Assembly (NCBI RefSeq): GCF_000743715.1
Contig: NZ_JQEY01000001.1
Location: 431,406 to 495,405, forward strand
Direction: 5' to 3'
Origin: Palleronia rufa
GTDB taxonomy: Bacteria > Pseudomonadota > Alphaproteobacteria > Rhodobacterales > Rhodobacteraceae
Length of the DNA: 64,000 nucleotides
Position numbers and translations under genes: made by a program. Below are positions 51,073 to 59,978 of the stretch, piece after piece; position 1 is the first letter of the stretch, and each line of letters opens with the position of its first letter. The notes beneath the pieces are model-generated. The model did no database searches. It saw nothing but the letters and a program-made list of their open reading frames with translations, and was not told the origin of the DNA.

Positions 51073-52200
51073 TCACTTCAGCGACGCGATGACCTCCTGG
51101 CGGCGGGCCATCCACCCCTCGGCAAAGGCCGCCTCTTCCATGTCGCCGTTCTCGGCGCTGAAGGTGTCCCATGCCTCGGTCAGCGCGTTGAGCCGCTCTA
51201 TCCGGGTCCGGTTCCAGGACTCGTCCTCGTCGGTCCAGACGCCGATCTCCCTGAGGTAGCGCACCGCGCCCTCATGGAACGGGATGTCGATGGCGGGCTT
51301 GCCGGACTTTTCCAGCGTCCAGCGGTCCATCGCCGCGGTGCCGTCCTTGTACATGTCGTAGGTCTCATCCAGAGCCTTGATGAAGGCGTAGACCTCATCG
51401 GCGGACTTGTCCTCGGTCGTGGTGATGACCGGATAGCGATACGCCGCCATCTTTGCCGTCTCGCCCTCCGCGAGGCCCGCGGCCACGTCCTCATCGGACG
51501 GGGACATGATCGGCAGCACCTTCAGCAGCTTGTCCCAGCCCTCCTGGTTGGCGGGCTCAAGCGGCGCGTACTGGATGCCGCGCGGGCTTTCGGCCAGTTC
51601 GTAGAGCTGGCTGGTCGTCGGCGTGGTGCAGGTCGCGTCCGACTCGTTGCGCGTCATCGACGACATGGCGGAGGCGTAGGTGGGGAAGGTGATGACCTCC
51701 ACATCGTCCAGCGTCAGCCCGCCGAAGGCCAGGATCGCCTCACACTTCACGTTCACGGACGGATTGCCCGCGACGAAGGCGATGCGCTTGCCGCGCGCGT
51801 CCTCCACCGTGGCGATGCCTGCGTCCCCCGCAGCGATCAGCGTGATCCCTGCCGGACGGCCGGCCACGGCGCGCAACTGGTGGGGACCCCATTCCGGCGT
51901 GGCGAAGTCATAGGCCCCTTCGGCCAGAAAGAACGCCTCCGTCGCCAGAAAGGCGTAGTCCGCGCGCCCCTGCAACAGCGGCTGCAGGCGTCCGATCCCG
52001 GATCCGGACGGCTGGATCCGCACGCGGGTGCCGTATTCCTTGCCGAACGCATCGGCGATGGCGGAGGCTTCGGCATATCCCGCCGAGCCGACGTCGTAGG
52101 ATGTCCAGACCATCGTGTCGGGCAGTTCCTGCGCCGCGGCGGGCAGCGTCAGACTCATCAGTGCGCCAATGGCCGCACCGAGCTTGGGGTGATGTGTCAT
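51073..52200 (-). CDS. TAXI-family TRAP solute-binding protein
   Basis: 375-residue periplasmic binding protein. Signal peptide MTHHPKLGAAIGALMSLTLPAAAQ, then the TAXI lobe sequence MVWTSYDVGSAGYAEASAIADAF, GRADYAFLATEAFFLAEG, ARGKRIAFVAGNPSVNVKCEAIL and PVITTTEDKSADEVYAFIKAL. It captures the substrate and delivers it to the fused permease downstream. The ATG at 52200 follows GGGAGGAACGCA. First gene of the catabolic operon (TAXI, TRAP, CoA-transferase, ACAD) and divergent from the LysR regulator. Confidence 0.9.
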   Translation of the reverse strand: MTHHPKLGAAIGALMSLTLPAAAQELPDTMVWTSYDVGSAGYAEASAIADAFGKEYGTRVRIQPSGSGIGRLQPLLQGRADYAFLATEAFFLAEGAYDFATPEWGPHQLRAVAGRPAGITLIAAGDAGIATVEDARGKRIAFVAGNPSVNVKCEAILAFGGLTLDDVEVITFPTYASAMSSMTRNESDATCTTPTTSQLYELAESPRGIQYAPLEPANQEGWDKLLKVLPIMSPSDEDVAAGLAEGETAKMAAYRYPVITTTEDKSADEVYAFIKALDETYDMYKDGTAAMDRWTLEKSGKPAIDIPFHEGAVRYLREIGVWTDEDESWNRTRIERLNALTEAWDTFSAENGDMEEAAFAEGWMARRQEVIASLK

Positions 52201-52339
52201 TGCGTTCCTCCCTGTCCGCTTCTTATCCGGAGCGCCGCCCATGCGGGTGCCGATCCGACGATCCCTCCCGACCCGGACCACGTATGGGCGATGCCCGTCA
52301 TCGCCGAGGGTGAGCGAGCCGCATCCATGTTTCAAGTGC

Positions 52340-52364
52340 ATTGTTGACATATCAGCGATACAAT
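52340..52364. promoter_or_regulatory. Possible LysR-type binding site in divergent promoter
   Basis: ATTGT-N15-ACAAT is an interrupted inverted repeat of 25 bases between the TAXI gene and the LysR gene, 30 bases before the LysR start. LysR proteins usually bind T-N11-A repeats in such regions; the fit is loose. Confidence 0.3.
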
Positions 52365-52394
52365 TGCGGCATGATACCCGGGAGGGGCCCCCGC

Positions 52395-53309
52395 ATGGAT
52401 CTTCGGCAGCTGCGCAACTTCATCCACATCGTGGACCTTTCGAGCATCACCGCCGCATCGGAACGGCTGGGCGTCGCGCAGCCGGCGCTCAGCCGGCAGG
52501 TGAAGGCGCTGGAGGCCGATCTGGGCGTGGAGCTGCTGCGCCGTCACGGGCGCGGCGTGACCCCGACAAAGGAGGGCATCCGCCTGGCCCGCCGCGCGCA
52601 GTCCATCCTGGACGACGTGGACGACCTGGCAGAGGATCTGTCCGGCACCCGTCGCGCGCCATCCGGGACGATCACCCTGGGCCTTCCGCCGACCGTGGCC
52701 GATATCCTTGCGACGCATCTGGTCGAACGGACGATGGAGGACTATCCGGACGTGGACCTGCGCATCGTGTCGGGCTTTTCGGGCCATGTGCAGGACTGGC
52801 TCCTGCGCGGCAAGATCGACCTTGGGGTGGCGTATGAGGGACAGGTGCTGCCGTCGATCCGCGCCCAGCCGGTGATCCTGGAACGCCTGTTCCTGATCCG
52901 TCCCGCCGATGGCGATCCCGCGCCGGTCAGTTGCCGCGAGGCCCTGTCCCAGCCGCTGATCCTGCCCAACGCAGAGCACGGGCTGCGCGGACGGGTAGAG
53001 ACCTTCGCCCGCGCCGAGGCCGTGTCGCTGAACGTGGTGCTGGAGATCGACGTGCTGCCGTCGATGCTGGCTTTCGTGCAGCGGGGAATGGGCGCGACGA
53101 TCCTGCCGATGGTGAGCGTGTCGCGCCAGGTGCGGGACGGGCGGCTCATTGCCTGCCGCATAGAGCGCCAGAGCATGGACCGCACGCTGATCCTGATGTC
53201 GCCGCTGAACCGCCCCGGCTCCCGGCTGGCGGACATGTTCTCGGCCTTTGTCATCGGCGAGGTTCACCGACTTACCCGGTCGGAAGCCTGGCCTGGTACG
53301 GCGTTGTGA
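52395..53309 (+). CDS. LysR-family transcriptional regulator
   Basis: 304-residue LysR protein. The N-terminal winged helix-turn-helix is MDLRQLRNFIHIVDLSSITAASERLGVAQPALSRQVKALE-type sequence at residues 1-40, followed by the linker helix and a two-lobed inducer domain (TITLGLPPTVADILATHLV, IDLGVAYEG, SMLAFVQRGMGATILP). GGAGGGG precedes the ATG at 52395. It is divergent from the TAXI-TRAP-CoA-transferase operon, which it most likely controls in response to the imported acid or a CoA derivative. It converges on the permease gene with a 3-base gap. Confidence 0.9.
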   Translation: MDLRQLRNFIHIVDLSSITAASERLGVAQPALSRQVKALEADLGVELLRRHGRGVTPTKEGIRLARRAQSILDDVDDLAEDLSGTRRAPSGTITLGLPPTVADILATHLVERTMEDYPDVDLRIVSGFSGHVQDWLLRGKIDLGVAYEGQVLPSIRAQPVILERLFLIRPADGDPAPVSCREALSQPLILPNAEHGLRGRVETFARAEAVSLNVVLEIDVLPSMLAFVQRGMGATILPMVSVSRQVRDGRLIACRIERQSMDRTLILMSPLNRPGSRLADMFSAFVIGEVHRLTRSEAWPGTAL

Positions 53310-53312
53310 CCA

Positions 53313-54725
53313 TCAGATCGTGCCGGTGGTCATCAGCGTCACCAAAAGCACGCACCACACCCCGAACACCGCCGCGCAGTAGGACCCGTTCCAGACCGGG
53401 CCGACCGTCCAGACCGGCCGCCCCACGATGGTCGCGCAGAAGACGATGGTGGTGATGAATGGCGACAGGCCGATCACCACGGACCAGCCGCCGATGATCG
53501 CCAGGGCGATCGCCGTCAGCGACAGCCCCGGAACCGCCAGTTCCGCCGCGACGGCACCGACGACGGAGGCGGTGACGATCGGATTGACCCCCAGAAGGGC
53601 CCCAACGATGATCGACGCCGAAATCCCCAGCGCCGACGGCACGGCCCCCAGGCCGAAGCCGGCGGCGGTTGTCTGCAACGCGCCCATCGGCAGCAACGCC
53701 AGCAGAACCACCGGCAGGAACCCCGCGGCGGCGAAGATCCCGACCTCTCCGGCCGTGCGGGGCTGACGCAGCCAGGCCTCTCGCGCAGCTGTACGCAAAC
53801 CCGCCGTGGCGCCGCCCGCCAGGCGATGCGTGGACCATACCGTCCAGCCCAGCGCGTAAAGGGGAACGAGCACGATCAGCGCCTGCTGAAAGCTCAGCCG
53901 GCTGACCTCATGAAGCCCGACGACCAGCCCGCCCAGAAACGCGACATGGCCCAAAAGCAGCGCCGCCCCCACCCAGGACCCCGGTGGCGGATGCGGCTGA
54001 GGCAGCGCCATCTGGCGGTAGCGGCGGCCCGCCAGCCGGTCGAGGCTCCAGCCGATGGCGACGAACACGAAGCTCATCGCGAAACCCAGCGGCCCGAAAT
54101 CCGTGTAGGAGACCCCGGGAAGCGTGATCAGCACCACATTCGTCGCGAAGCCAAGCGGCGACCACAGGGAGATCAGCCCGAAGCCCCGCATCACCGCCAG
54201 CGTCATCCGGCGCAGGCGGACCTCATGCAGCTCCGGCGGCAGGTCGTCGGCACCGCGGTCCTTCATCGCGCGTGTCGACAGGTCCAAAAGCAGCGCCAGC
54301 CCGCCGAAATTGATCAGCACACCGAAAAGATGCCCCCCGAAGGTCAGCGCCAGATAGCGCCGAGACGCCGGCTGCCCGGTCAGGAACCGTCCCGCCTGCG
54401 CCACCTCCGGCGCGACACCGGCGGCGATGCGCAACATGTGCAACACCGCGATGAGTGCGGCCAGAAAGACCATGCGCCCGGCGGCGTCCATATAGACCGC
54501 AGCAGGCACGCCGCGCAGCAGCGCCACAATCAGCACAACCAGCGACAGGGCGACCGGCACCCAGGTTCCGACCGTGAAATATCGCAGGTTCAGCGCCAGA
54601 AAGAGGCAGAGCAGCCCCGTCGCGCCCCACAGGACGGCGGCGGGCGCGCCGAAGATCAGCGCGACGGCCGCCGCCATGACGCCGATCATCGCCGCGCGGC
54701 TTACCGTGGCGCGCAGATCAGGCAA
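53313..54725 (-). CDS. Polytopic membrane permease of uncertain family
   Basis: 470-residue protein with roughly eleven to twelve hydrophobic helices, for example AAVLWGATGLLCLFLALNL, GGHLFGVLINFGGLALLLDL, VVLLALLPMGALQTTAAGF and SVVIGLSPFITTIVFCATIVG. The general look (two halves with GLSPF and GLISLWSPLGFATNVVL motifs) recalls anion transporters of the DctM/CitM or ArsB type, but no clear family signature was found. It is the last gene of the ECH-MaoC-synthetase-thiolase run, 14 bases after the enoyl-CoA hydratase, which suggests it imports or exports the pathway substrate. Confidence 0.6.
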   Translation of the reverse strand: MPDLRATVSRAAMIGVMAAAVALIFGAPAAVLWGATGLLCLFLALNLRYFTVGTWVPVALSLVVLIVALLRGVPAAVYMDAAGRMVFLAALIAVLHMLRIAAGVAPEVAQAGRFLTGQPASRRYLALTFGGHLFGVLINFGGLALLLDLSTRAMKDRGADDLPPELHEVRLRRMTLAVMRGFGLISLWSPLGFATNVVLITLPGVSYTDFGPLGFAMSFVFVAIGWSLDRLAGRRYRQMALPQPHPPPGSWVGAALLLGHVAFLGGLVVGLHEVSRLSFQQALIVLVPLYALGWTVWSTHRLAGGATAGLRTAAREAWLRQPRTAGEVGIFAAAGFLPVVLLALLPMGALQTTAAGFGLGAVPSALGISASIIVGALLGVNPIVTASVVGAVAAELAVPGLSLTAIALAIIGGWSVVIGLSPFITTIVFCATIVGRPVWTVGPVWNGSYCAAVFGVWCVLLVTLMTTGTI

Positions 54726-54739
54726 GAGGGGCGGCGCGA

Positions 54740-55501
54740 TCAGCGCCCCCGAAAGCGCGGCGGGCGCTTTTCGAAAAACGCCGCGCGTCCCTCCGCCGCG
54801 TCGTCGCTGTTCAGAAGGAACGGCTGGATCTGACGCTCGTACTCGAGCGCGGCATCCACACCTTGTGCGAACCAGTCGAGTACGAACCGACGCGGCAGGG
54901 GGGCGGCGCGGGCCTGATCGTCGGCCGCGGCCAAGGCGGTCTTCTCCGCGTCGCCCGGATCGGCCAGCCCATCCACCAGACCCATGGCAGCCGCGTCCTC
55001 CGCGCCGATCTGCGCGTTCGACAGGATCAGGTGGCGCGCCCTGGCGGCCCCGATCCGCGCCGGCAGGGTCGCCAGAAGCCCCATGTCGGGCACCAGGCCG
55101 ATCCTGGTGAAGCCGGCCGTGAACCGCGCGTCGCGCGATGCCACGACGGTGGGGCAGGCGATCGCCACGGCGAAGCCGCCGCCCGCCGCCCAGCCCTCCA
55201 CCGCCGCGACCAACGGCTTGGAAAACCGGACCATGCGCGCCACCATTTCACGGACCCGCGCGAAGCGCTCCCGGTGGTCCGCGATGCTTCGCGTGCCCCG
55301 GTCGCGGATGTCGCCGCCGACAGAGAAGTGGCCGCCCGCGCGGCGGAGGACCACCCCGCGCACCGCATCGTCCCCTTCCGCCGCCGACAGGGCGTCGACG
55401 ATCCCCAGCCTGACCGAATGGCCGAGCGGGTTGCGCCGCTCCGGCTCGTCCAGGGTAATCACCATCAGAGCGCCGTCGCGCAACCGGGTCGTCACACCCA
55501 T
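54740..55501 (-). CDS. Enoyl-CoA hydratase/isomerase, PaaG-like
   Basis: 253-residue crotonase-fold enzyme. The oxyanion hole is formed by GGHFSVGGDIRDRG and WAAGGGFAVAIACP. Where true hydratases have the first catalytic Glu followed by GGTQ, this protein reads FTRIGLVPDMGLLATLPARIG, with an Asp in VPDMG as in PaaG-type isomerases and enoyl-CoA isomerases. Isomerase chemistry is therefore as likely as hydration. It overlaps the MaoC-like gene by ten bases and lies in the same operon. Confidence 0.8.
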   Translation of the reverse strand: MGVTTRLRDGALMVITLDEPERRNPLGHSVRLGIVDALSAAEGDDAVRGVVLRRAGGHFSVGGDIRDRGTRSIADHRERFARVREMVARMVRFSKPLVAAVEGWAAGGGFAVAIACPTVVASRDARFTAGFTRIGLVPDMGLLATLPARIGAARARHLILSNAQIGAEDAAAMGLVDGLADPGDAEKTALAAADDQARAAPLPRRFVLDWFAQGVDAALEYERQIQPFLLNSDDAAEGRAAFFEKRPPRFRGR

Positions 55502-56361
55502 CCCGTGCCCCGGTGCCGGAACAGGCCGTTACCGATGGCGATCGTGTCGCGCTCCACCACGCGGGTACGGAAGGAACCATCGGTCCAAATCTCGGTCCGC
55601 AGGGTTTCTCCGGGGTAGACGACGGCGGTGAAACGCCCCTCCATCGCGCCAAAGCGCGACGCGTCATAGTCGCAGAGCACCGCCAGAAGCGCGTGGGCCG
55701 CGCAGCCGAAGGTGCACAGACCGTGCAGGATCGGCCGCTCGAACCCCGCCCCGAGCGCGGCGCGGGGATCCAGGTGCAGCGGGTTGGGATCGCCGTTCCA
55801 GCGGTAGAGCAGCGCCTGCTCGGGGCGGGTCGGCGTGTCGAAGACATGGGCGGGCGCCGTGTCGGGCAACCGGTGAGCCTCTCTCACCGGACCCGCGGGA
55901 CCGCCGAAGCCGCCGTCCCCGCGCAGGACCGTCGTGGCGCGGCAGGTCGCGAGGGGCGCGCCGGTCGCGGCATCCCGGATGGCCTTTTCGGAGTAGAGCA
56001 GCGCCCCGCGCCCCGCCCCCTTGTCCACAATGCCCGTGACGCGGGTCTTGGCCGCCACCTCTCCCTCGGGGGGCAGGTCGGCATGGAGGACCGTCGCCTG
56101 CTCACCATGGAGCACGCGCGCGGCATCCACCCCGGTGGCGGGATCGTCCAGCCAGAACCCCGGATGGCCCAGCACGTTCGCCATGGCCGGCATCGCCCGG
56201 CGGTCGTCGGTCAGGCCCCCCGCATAGGCCAGTTCCCGCAGGTCGAGCGGATCCTGGCCCATGCCGACGGACAGGCCGAACAGGGCCACGTCATGCGCGC
56301 CATAGCTCTGCCGCACCTCGGGGATGTCGAAGGTCATCAGGCTGTCGTGGTCGATCGCCAT
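55492..56361 (-). CDS. MaoC-like (R)-specific enoyl-CoA hydratase, double hot-dog
   Basis: 289-residue protein with two hot-dog domains. The C-terminal domain has the hydratase-2 motif YRWNGDPNPLHLDPRAALGAGF with catalytic Asp and His, followed by PILHGLCTFG. The N-terminal domain (YAGGLTDDRRAMPAMANVLG, HADLPPEGEVAAKTRV) lacks it, as in peroxisomal MFE-2 hydratases. Hydration would yield (3R)-hydroxyacyl-CoA, a good substrate for the HSD17B4-like SDR at 62428-63348. One base separates it from the synthetase gene. Confidence 0.85.
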   Translation of the reverse strand: MAIDHDSLMTFDIPEVRQSYGAHDVALFGLSVGMGQDPLDLRELAYAGGLTDDRRAMPAMANVLGHPGFWLDDPATGVDAARVLHGEQATVLHADLPPEGEVAAKTRVTGIVDKGAGRGALLYSEKAIRDAATGAPLATCRATTVLRGDGGFGGPAGPVREAHRLPDTAPAHVFDTPTRPEQALLYRWNGDPNPLHLDPRAALGAGFERPILHGLCTFGCAAHALLAVLCDYDASRFGAMEGRFTAVVYPGETLRTEIWTDGSFRTRVVERDTIAIGNGLFRHRGTGWV

Positions 56362-56362
56362 G

Positions 56363-58453
56363 TCAGCCCTCCTCGATCTCGATCACGGCGTCGAGCGCGA
56401 AGGCACCCTGTCCCTGCGGCAAGGCCAGCACGGGGTTGAGGTCGATAGAGACCAGCCGCGGTCCGGCACCGGCCGCGAAGATCGACAGCCGCGACAGCAT
56501 CGAGGCCAGCGCCTCCACGTCGACGGCAGGGCGGCCCCGCGCGCCGCGCAGCACATCGGCGCCGCGGATCGCGCCGATCATCTGCCGCGCCGTCTCCACG
56601 CCGAAGGGGCAGGGGCGCACGGCCACGTCGCGCAGGATCTCAACGAAAATGCCACCCAGGCCGAACACCGCGACAGGCCCGAAGGTCGGGTCGCGGCTGA
56701 CGCCCATAAGGCATTCGACCCCGCCCGAAAACTGCCGGGCCACCAGCATCCCGCCGATCCGTGCGCCGGGGGCGTGGTGCTCCACCGCAGCCGCAATCCC
56801 GGCGTAGGCGGCACGCACCGCGTCCGCGTCGTTCAGGTCCAGCCGCACCGCACCGATGTCGGACTTGTGCACGATGTCTGGCGACAGGATCTTCAGCACC
56901 ACGGGAAACCCGATCTCCTCCGCAGCCTCTGCCGCTTGGGCCGCGCTGACCGCGCGGCGCTCCGGCGCGGAACGGATGCCAGAACGGGCCAGAAGCGCCT
57001 TCGCCGCCGCCTCGTCCGGCGCGTCGGCGGGCAGCAGCACCGGCACCACATCGGGCGGCGCGGGCGGCGCGGGCGCCACGGCCCGGCGCAGCACCGCATC
57101 GAGGGCGCGCACCGCGCGGCACGGATCGCGGAACACCACGATCCCCTCGGCGTCGTAGCGCGACATCACCTCAGGCGCGCCCAGCGCGCAGAAGGCGATG
57201 ATCCGGTCCGGAAACTCCGCCCGAAGCGGCCGCATCGCCGCGACGACCGTATCGACCATGGCGGGACTGCCGGCGACATAGGTAAAGAAGCACAGCACCG
57301 CCCCGTAGCCGCCGTCGGCAAGGGCGGCGCGGGTAAAGGTCTCAAGCAGCGACGGATCGTTCAGGGCCTGCGCGGTGCAATCCAGGGGATTGCCGGGCGA
57401 GGCATAGGGCAATACCTCCTTCAGGCGTTTCTGCGCGGCACCGGGCATGGGGGGCATCGGCAGGCCGATGCGCTCCGCCTCGTCGCAGATCACGATGCCC
57501 GCACCGCCCGACACGGTGATGACGCCGAGCGAGTGCTGCCGCGGCGCGATCCCGCGAGAGGCCACATAGGCGATGTCCAGCAGCGCCTCCGGGTCGCGCA
57601 CGACCATGACGCCGTGCGCGGCAAGGACGGCGTCCGACACCGCCGCGTCCCCGGTCAGGGACGCGGTATGGGACGCCGCCGCCCGCGCCCCCACGACCGA
57701 CCTGCCGGATTTCAGCGCGATCACCGGCTTGCCCGCCGCCCGCGCCGCGTCGAGCGCGCCAAGCAACGCGGGCGCGTCGTTGATCGCCTCCATATAGGCG
57801 CAGATCACGTCGGTTCCGTCGCTTGCCGCCATCCAGGAGATCGCGTCGGCCACGGTGATGTCGCTTTCGTTGCCGGTGGTCATCAGCACCGACAGGCCAA
57901 GGCCCCGGTCCCGCGCCAGCGCGGCCAGATGCGCGCCGAACGCGCCGGACTGGCTGGCGATGCCGATGCCGCCTGGCGTCGGATATCCGGTGTCGAGAGA
58001 GGAGGAGAACGTGCCGAAATAGCCGATCCCGACATTGAACACGCCCAGCGTGTTCGGCCCCAGGATGCGGATCCCGTGCGACCCGGCCAGCGCGACAAGC
58101 TCAGCCTGCGCATCGGCGCCGTCCTTTCCGGTCTCCGCGAACCCGGCGGAGAAAAGCGTGGCGACCCTGCATCCCTTGCGCCCCAGCGCCGCGATGGCGT
58201 CAGGCACCAGCTTCGCCGGGATCGCGATGAGCGCGGCGTCCGGCGCCTCCGGCAGATCGTCGATGGTGGCGCAGCATGCCAGCCCCTGCACCGTGCCGCG
58301 GTGCGGGTTCACCGGCAGGATGCGCCCGGCGTAGCCCGCGGCCAGCATCGCCGCGATGGGCCGGCCGCCGATCCGCGTGACATCCTCGCTGGCGCCGATC
58401 ACCGCGACCGAGCGTGGGGCCAGCAGCGCGTCCATGTCGGCCTGCCGTGTCAC
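56363..58453 (-). CDS. ADP-forming acyl-CoA synthetase (acetate-CoA ligase family)
   Basis: 696-residue fusion of an alpha-type part (CoA-binding domain SVAVIGASEDVTRIGGRPI, succinyl-CoA ligase-like domains with GPNTLGVFNVGIGYFGTF and a conserved ASHTASLTGD) and a beta-type ATP-grasp part (LLARSGIRSAPERRAV, PVVLKILSPDIVHKSDIGAV, GGMLVARQFSGGVECLMGVSRDPTFGPVAVFGLGG). Such enzymes couple acyl-CoA formation to ATP hydrolysis to ADP and phosphate through a phosphohistidine, probably the His in SHTASL. The GTG at 58453 overlaps the thiolase stop (GTGA). It may activate the acid that this operon degrades. Confidence 0.88.
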   Translation of the reverse strand: MTRQADMDALLAPRSVAVIGASEDVTRIGGRPIAAMLAAGYAGRILPVNPHRGTVQGLACCATIDDLPEAPDAALIAIPAKLVPDAIAALGRKGCRVATLFSAGFAETGKDGADAQAELVALAGSHGIRILGPNTLGVFNVGIGYFGTFSSSLDTGYPTPGGIGIASQSGAFGAHLAALARDRGLGLSVLMTTGNESDITVADAISWMAASDGTDVICAYMEAINDAPALLGALDAARAAGKPVIALKSGRSVVGARAAASHTASLTGDAAVSDAVLAAHGVMVVRDPEALLDIAYVASRGIAPRQHSLGVITVSGGAGIVICDEAERIGLPMPPMPGAAQKRLKEVLPYASPGNPLDCTAQALNDPSLLETFTRAALADGGYGAVLCFFTYVAGSPAMVDTVVAAMRPLRAEFPDRIIAFCALGAPEVMSRYDAEGIVVFRDPCRAVRALDAVLRRAVAPAPPAPPDVVPVLLPADAPDEAAAKALLARSGIRSAPERRAVSAAQAAEAAEEIGFPVVLKILSPDIVHKSDIGAVRLDLNDADAVRAAYAGIAAAVEHHAPGARIGGMLVARQFSGGVECLMGVSRDPTFGPVAVFGLGGIFVEILRDVAVRPCPFGVETARQMIGAIRGADVLRGARGRPAVDVEALASMLSRLSIFAAGAGPRLVSIDLNPVLALPQGQGAFALDAVIEIEEG

Positions 58454-59598
58454 AGCGTCGCCCCGCTCCCCAGGATCGCGGTGCACTGACTGGACAGGGT
58501 GCCGCCGTTGCCGTGGCAGAGCGCCAGGTCACACCGCTTTAGCTGACGTTCCCCCGCCGCGCCGCGGATCTGCGTCACCGCCTCGGCGATAAGAAAGAGA
58601 CCGTACATCCCCGGATGCACGCAGCTCAGCCCGCCGCCGTTGGTGTTGACGTTGAGCGCGCCGCCGGGGGCAATCCGCCCGCCTTCCACGAAGCGTCCGC
58701 CCTCTCCCTTGGGACAAAAGCCCAGATCCTCTAAAAACAGGATCGTGTTGATGGTGAAGGCGTCGTAGAGCATCACCAGGTCGAGATCCTCCCGGTTCAC
58801 CCGGGCCATCGCATGGGCGCGCGGCCCGCTTTCGGCGGCCGCCGTCGTGGTCAGGTCCGGCATCTGGGCGATGGAGCGGTGGGAGTTCGCGGCACCGGCG
58901 CCAAGGAAATAGACCGGCGCACTGGCGTGGTCCTTCGCGCGGTCGGCCCGGGTCAGGACCACCGCCGCCGCGCCGTCGGTGACAAGACAACAATCGGCCT
59001 TGGTCAGCGGATCCGAGATCATCCGCGCCGACATCACCTCATCCAGGGTCAGCGGGCCGCGCGCAAAGGCGTCGGGGTTGAGGTTCGCCCATGCCCGCGC
59101 GGCCAGCGCGACCTCGGCCAACTGGGCGCGCGTCGTGCCGAACTCCGCCATGTGCCGGCTGGCGGCAAGCCCGTATGCGGTGATCGGGTGGCGTGGCGCA
59201 TACGGCGTCTCATGCCACTGCGGCTCGCTCATCGACACCAGCCGTCCGCCCGCCGTCCGCTGGTTCGACCCGTAGCAGACCAGCGCCGCGTCACAGAGAC
59301 CGGCGTCCAGCGCCATCGTCGCCTGGAGCAGGTGCATCTCGAAGCTCGACCCGCCGACATTCGTGCCGTCGAAGAACCGCGGCTGCAGGCCCAGATACTC
59401 GACCACGCTCATGGTCGGAAAGGCGTGGCTGGAGGTGGCGGCGAAGACGCCGTCGATATCGGCCATCCTCAGCCCCGCGTCGGACACGGCCTCTACCGCC
59501 GCCAGGCCCAGAAGCTCCATCGCCGACCAGCCCGGCGCCTCACCGACGCCCGCCATGCCCAGGCCGACGATGGCGGATTTCCCGCGCAGATCGCTCAT
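58450..59598 (-). CDS. Thiolase-like protein (SCP-x/Ltp2 group), no obvious Cys nucleophile
   Basis: 382-residue thiolase fold. KSAIVGLGMAGVG opens it, the second half has VMLYDAFTINTILFLEDLGF, NTNGGGLSCVHPGMYGL and CHGNGGTLSSQCTAILG. At the place where biosynthetic and degradative thiolases carry the nucleophilic Cys, this protein reads NVGGSSFEMHLLQA with Ser, as in the SCP-x/lipid-transfer group that includes the aldolase Ltp2 of steroid side-chain degradation. Its DUF35 partner is encoded directly upstream (ATGA overlap), as in Ltp2-ChsH2. A retro-aldol or other C-C cleavage of a CoA ester is therefore a real alternative to thiolysis. Confidence 0.8.
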   Translation of the reverse strand: MSDLRGKSAIVGLGMAGVGEAPGWSAMELLGLAAVEAVSDAGLRMADIDGVFAATSSHAFPTMSVVEYLGLQPRFFDGTNVGGSSFEMHLLQATMALDAGLCDAALVCYGSNQRTAGGRLVSMSEPQWHETPYAPRHPITAYGLAASRHMAEFGTTRAQLAEVALAARAWANLNPDAFARGPLTLDEVMSARMISDPLTKADCCLVTDGAAAVVLTRADRAKDHASAPVYFLGAGAANSHRSIAQMPDLTTTAAAESGPRAHAMARVNREDLDLVMLYDAFTINTILFLEDLGFCPKGEGGRFVEGGRIAPGGALNVNTNGGGLSCVHPGMYGLFLIAEAVTQIRGAAGERQLKRCDLALCHGNGGTLSSQCTAILGSGATL

Positions 59599-59978
59599 CC
59601 CGCGCCCTTTTCCGCCAGATCGAACACCACCCGGTGCCCCTCTGCCCATGGCTCGATCCGGGCGATCACCCGCGACCCGATCGGAGCGGTCTCGACATCC
59701 GGCAGGGTGGACATCATCCGAACGCCCTCATCCAGGTCGATCAAAGCCACGTTCTTCGATCCCGCACGAGAGCGGTTGACGGTGATGGCATAGACCGTGC
59801 CCGTGCCCCGGGACGCGACCCATTCCAGATCCATGGCGCCCGACGGTGCGGGGATCCGGGGAAAGAACACGTACTCCCCGGTCCGCTCAGAGCGCTGGAT
59901 CATGAAGCGCCCTTGCGCCAGATACGCCTCATAGATGGCCTGCGGCCCTTTTCCGTAACTCATCGCGTCCCCCGTCAT
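59595..59978 (-). CDS. DUF35 OB-fold protein lacking the zinc ribbon cysteines
   Basis: 127-residue DUF35-family protein that partners thiolase-like enzymes. The C-terminal OB-fold is clear (LEWVASRGTGTVYAITVNR, KNVALIDLDEGVRMMSTL, VIARIEPW). In the rubredoxin-like zinc ribbon before it, the family normally has four cysteines; here the stretch RSERTGEYVFFPRIPAPSG keeps the FPR core but has none, and there is no cysteine in the whole protein. The thiolase-like start overlaps its stop. Two starts are possible, 59978 (ATGA overlap with the thioesterase) or 59963 with GGGGGA upstream. Confidence 0.82.
   Translation of the reverse strand: MTGDAMSYGKGPQAIYEAYLAQGRFMIQRSERTGEYVFFPRIPAPSGAMDLEWVASRGTGTVYAITVNRSRAGSKNVALIDLDEGVRMMSTLPDVETAPIGSRVIARIEPWAEGHRVVFDLAEKGAG

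Noticed and set aside
52345-52364. TTGACA and TACAAT as a promoter upstream of the LysR gene
   Set aside because: The two hexamers are only 9 bases apart, too close for a sigma-70 promoter.
56324-58489. 721-codon plus-strand frame over the acyl-CoA synthetase
   Set aside because: Arg/His-rich antisense shadow; the minus-strand gene carries all domain motifs.
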